From contig DETU01000013.1 of the NCBI GenBank assembly GCA_002362175.1, positions 1-8,487 of the forward strand: 8,487 nt of DNA. Reading direction: 5' to 3'. This stretch comes from Ruminococcus sp. UBA3280. GTDB lineage: Bacteria; Bacillota; Clostridia; Oscillospirales; Ruminococcaceae. Position 1 is the stretch's first letter, and the number at the start of each line of letters is the position of its first letter. This document shows, piece after piece, positions 6,603 through 8,487 of the stretch. The notes beneath the pieces were generated by a model that had not been told where the DNA came from, ran no database searches, and was given only the letters and a program-made list of their open reading frames with translations. The translations under genes were made by a program, and so were the position numbers.

Positions 6603-7677
6603 AGAAGTTAGAGCATTCGGTGCAGAAGTGCTGATTATCGGCGGTGATATCATCAGATGTGCTACGACATATTACCTTGTCAAACGTGGTTGCAGTGTGA
6701 TTGTTCTTGAAAAGAACAGCTGTTTTGGAAACGGTGGTTTTTCTAGAAATGGTGACGGTGTGCGGTAGTCAGGACGTGATTCTCGTGAATTGCCGATTGC
6801 AATGTGGGGACTCCAAAACATCTGCCCGGTACTTTCAGATGAACTGGAATTTGACTGCGAATATTGTCAGGCTGGAAATTTATGTCTTGGGAAAACAGAG
6901 ACACATCTGAAAATCTTGCAGAACCTCACTGACCGTGCAGTAGCGTGCGGACTGGATGTATGTATGATATCGGGGAAAGAGGCATGGGAGATTTACCCGT
7001 ATCTTTCGGAAGAAGCTGCCGGTGCAAGCTGGTGTCCTATAGATGGTCATGCAAATTCTATGACTACAACGCTTGCTTTTTATCGCAAGGTACGCCAATT
7101 GGGTGTACATTTCATAAGCGGTGAGCCGATTGTGGAACTGCACAAAATCCGTGGTGCAGTACGGAGGGTAATTTCAGCAGATGGTACGGTTTATGAGGTA
7201 GATACCATTATTCTTGCTGCAGGTTATGATAGCCGTACCATTATGGAAACAGTTGGTTTGGATATTCCGATGCACCAGGAATTGTTTGAAGCGATTGTCA
7301 CTGAGGCACAGCCACCGATGTTCTATCAAATGCTGGGAATAGTTGCCATAGATTTTTATGGTTATTAGACTAAACATGATTCTTTTGTGTTCGGAGCGTC
7401 TTCTAGATACGAACTGTCTAATCAGGATAATGGCACGCCTATCAATTCCAGTCTGACTGCCTCTGCCTGTTGCCGAGGAATCATGGGATATTTCCCGGCA
7501 TTGAAAGATGCAAAAATTGTGCGTACTTGGGTAGGTTGGCTGGATATGTGTGCAGACGGTGTTCCGGTTATCAGTCTGGTCGAAGAAGTTCCGGGACTGA
7601 TTCTTGCGTGCGGTTTTACCGGTCATGGCTTTGGCATTGGTTCGGCTGTTGGAAATCTTTTGCCTCAAATGGTTTTA
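6598..7677 (+). pseudogene. Broken DAO-family FAD oxidoreductase (glycine/D-amino acid oxidase-like beta subunit)
   Basis: This is a remnant of a sarcosine-oxidase-beta or hydroxyproline-dehydrogenase-like flavoprotein, partner of the preceding pseudogene. A single frame runs throughout, about 360 codons, but is cut by TAG at 6766 (codon 57) and TAG at 7366 (codon 257). The start codon appears to have become ATT at 6598, 7 nt after an intact GAGGTG and overlapping the upstream TGA. The Rossmann FAD motif reads IIGGDIIRCA where IGGGxxGxA is expected, so two glycines are lost. Preserved family features include GNGG, SRNG, CPIDGHAN, AWEIYPYLSEE, VRTWVGWLD and the C-terminal CGFTGHGFGI. The 3' end is interrupted by the insertion sequence at 7678, removing the last few dozen codons or fewer. 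Confidence 0.85.
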
Positions 7678-7678
7678 G

Positions 7679-7691
7679 AGTTTGTTAACAT
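7679..7691 (+). repeat. Left terminal inverted repeat of the insertion sequence
   Basis: AGTTTGTTAACAT at 7679-7691 matches the reverse complement of 8475-8487 at 11 of 13 positions. It marks the left end of the element about 42 bp before the transposase ATG. Confidence 0.65.
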
Positions 7692-7697
7692 AAGTAC

Positions 7698-7726
7698 TTT
7701 ACAAAAAAATAGAAATAAGATATAAT
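7698..7726 (+). promoter_or_regulatory. Transposase promoter inside the insertion sequence
   Basis: TTTACA at 7698-7703 and TATAAT at 7721-7726 are separated by 17 bp. Transcription would start about 7 bp later, at or next to the ATG at 7733, leaving almost no leader. No good ribosome binding site precedes that ATG, so the message may be leaderless. Confidence 0.65.
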
Positions 7727-7732
7727 AGAGAT

Positions 7733-8480
7733 ATGGAATTAACAAAGAAACAATTTGCAAAAATAGAGCATTTAATGCCGAAATCAAGGAAAAAACCAAC
7801 GATTTCAAACTATGATTTTATGCGAGCTTTACTCTACATAATTGAAAATGGCTGCAAATGGAGATCATTGCCAAAAGAGTATGGAAAAATATATGTCAGG
7901 TTTAATCGCTGGTCAAAAAGCGGAATAATAGATGAAATTTTTGAATCTATGCAGACAGAGAATATTATTGAAATCCGTACAGAAATTGTTTGTATAGACA
8001 GTACAAGTATAAAAGTACATCCTGATGCGTCAGGAGCGAGAAAAGAGAATGGAGAGCAGAGCATGGACGTTCAAAAGGGGGCTCACAACAAAAATTCATC
8101 TGGTGTCCACGTCTGCCAGGGCAGCAATGATTTTTCATTTGTCAGCTGGTCAGAAACATGATGCACCACAAGGCAGAAAACTCATAGAATCGATATATTC
8201 TGATAATAATCACTATCTTCTTATGGACAGAGCATATGAAGATGACAAGATACGAACTCTCGCTGTACAGCAAGGGTTTATTCCTGTTGTACCTCCAAAA
8301 AAGAACTGTAAAGAACCATGGGATTATGATAAGGAAATCTACAAACGTCGTAATGAAATAGAAAGATATTTTCTGCGAATCAAACGATTCAGAAAAGTTT
8401 TTACCCGTTATGATAAACTTGATGTTATTTATTCCTCTGTCGTTTCTCTTTCTATGATTTTTGATGCTATTTTAATGTGA
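7733..8480 (+). pseudogene. IS5-family DDE transposase, frameshifted
   Basis: The 5' part (7733 to about 8064) encodes the N-terminal DUF4096-like domain (IENGCKWRSLP, YVRFNRWSKSGI) and the first catalytic Asp in VCIDSTSIKVH. The 3' part (from about 8082, another frame) encodes LTTKIHLV, the second Asp in LLMDRAYEDD and the Glu in RRNEIERYF. The linking segment 8065-8081 reads GRSKG in the third frame, exactly the family's conserved motif. This places two single-base deletions, one at about 8064 (ATTGG to ATGG) and one at about 8081 (GGGGGACTC to GGGGGCTC). Restored, the protein would have about 249 residues, normal for the group. Programmed frameshifting occurs in some IS5 relatives but would not explain a two-step frame change. 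Confidence 0.85.
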
Positions 8481-8487
8481 ACACACT
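8475..8487 (-). repeat. Right terminal inverted repeat of the insertion sequence
   Basis: ATGTGAACACACT at the window's last 13 bases is the imperfect inverted match (11 of 13) of 7679-7691. It overlaps the end of the transposase frame. The element probably ends one base or so beyond the window. Confidence 0.6.

Larger units (their letters stand above)
7678..8487 (+). mobile_element. IS5-family (IS427-like) insertion sequence
   Basis: The element has one broken DDE transposase flanked by imperfect terminal inverted repeats. The left end at 7678 follows a TTA (7675-7677) in the DAO pseudogene, consistent with the TA-containing target sites of this group. The right repeat reaches the window edge, so the outer one or two bases and the target duplication are not visible. 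Total length is about 810 bp, within the normal range for the group. The transposase frame is disrupted, so this copy probably moves only if a related transposase acts in trans. Confidence 0.8.

Noticed and set aside
8025..8480. Second transposase frame as an independently started gene at ATG 8025.
   Set aside because: Its first roughly 19 residues are an out-of-frame reading of the first half's sequence; family similarity begins only at about 8082.
1..8487. CRISPR arrays, tRNA or rRNA genes and tandem repeats.
   Set aside because: No repeated spacer-repeat pattern, cloverleaf or rRNA-like segment was seen on reading either strand.

Overview
The window looks like a low-GC Firmicute, most likely a Ruminococcus-like member of the Clostridia. 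The evidence is AT-rich coding, strong AGGAGG-type ribosome binding sites, tight plus-strand gene packing and the gene families present. Genus is an inference; no rRNA or housekeeping gene is present to fix it. Every supported gene reads on the plus strand.

Positions 1-252 hold a leader: a near-perfect sigma-A promoter (TTGACA, 17 bp, TATAAT), then an intrinsic-terminator hairpin about 16 nt past the predicted transcription start, before the first gene. Positions 253-5290 are a compact, probably single-transcript cluster: a circularly permuted ATP-grasp amidoligase, an alpha-E domain protein, a transglutaminase-like cysteine protein, two adjacent aspartoacylase/succinylglutamate desuccinylase-type (M14) proteins, and a 102-residue protein of unknown family. 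The ATP-grasp/alpha-E/transglutaminase trio is known from comparative genomics as a predicted peptide-ligation or peptide-tagging system of uncharacterised chemistry. Here the second M14 protein has lost its zinc ligands and catalytic Glu and looks like a pseudoenzyme partner of the first. The small last protein, with its acidic linker and Ser/Thr-rich tail, is a candidate substrate or carrier. The alpha-E frame begins before its first ATG, overlapping the end of the ATP-grasp frame at an A-AAG-GGG sequence. This suggests either a -1 frameshifted fusion or decay.

Positions 5291-7677 are remnants of a two-gene oxidoreductase operon: an Fe-S/FAD/NAD-binding opine- or hydroxyproline-dehydrogenase alpha-like subunit, and a DAO-family (glycine/D-amino acid oxidase) subunit. 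Both are broken by frameshifts, nonsense codons, missing ends and damaged cofactor motifs. The alpha-like remnant starts in mid-gene within a few bases of the small protein's stop codon, so a recombination or deletion junction probably lies there.

Positions 7678-8487 are an IS5-family (IS427-like) insertion sequence whose left end interrupts the 3' end of the DAO pseudogene. Its transposase frame is broken by what look like two single-base deletions. The right inverted repeat runs to the last base of the window. The picture is an intact or nearly intact peptide-modification cluster next to a decaying, IS-hit metabolic remnant.
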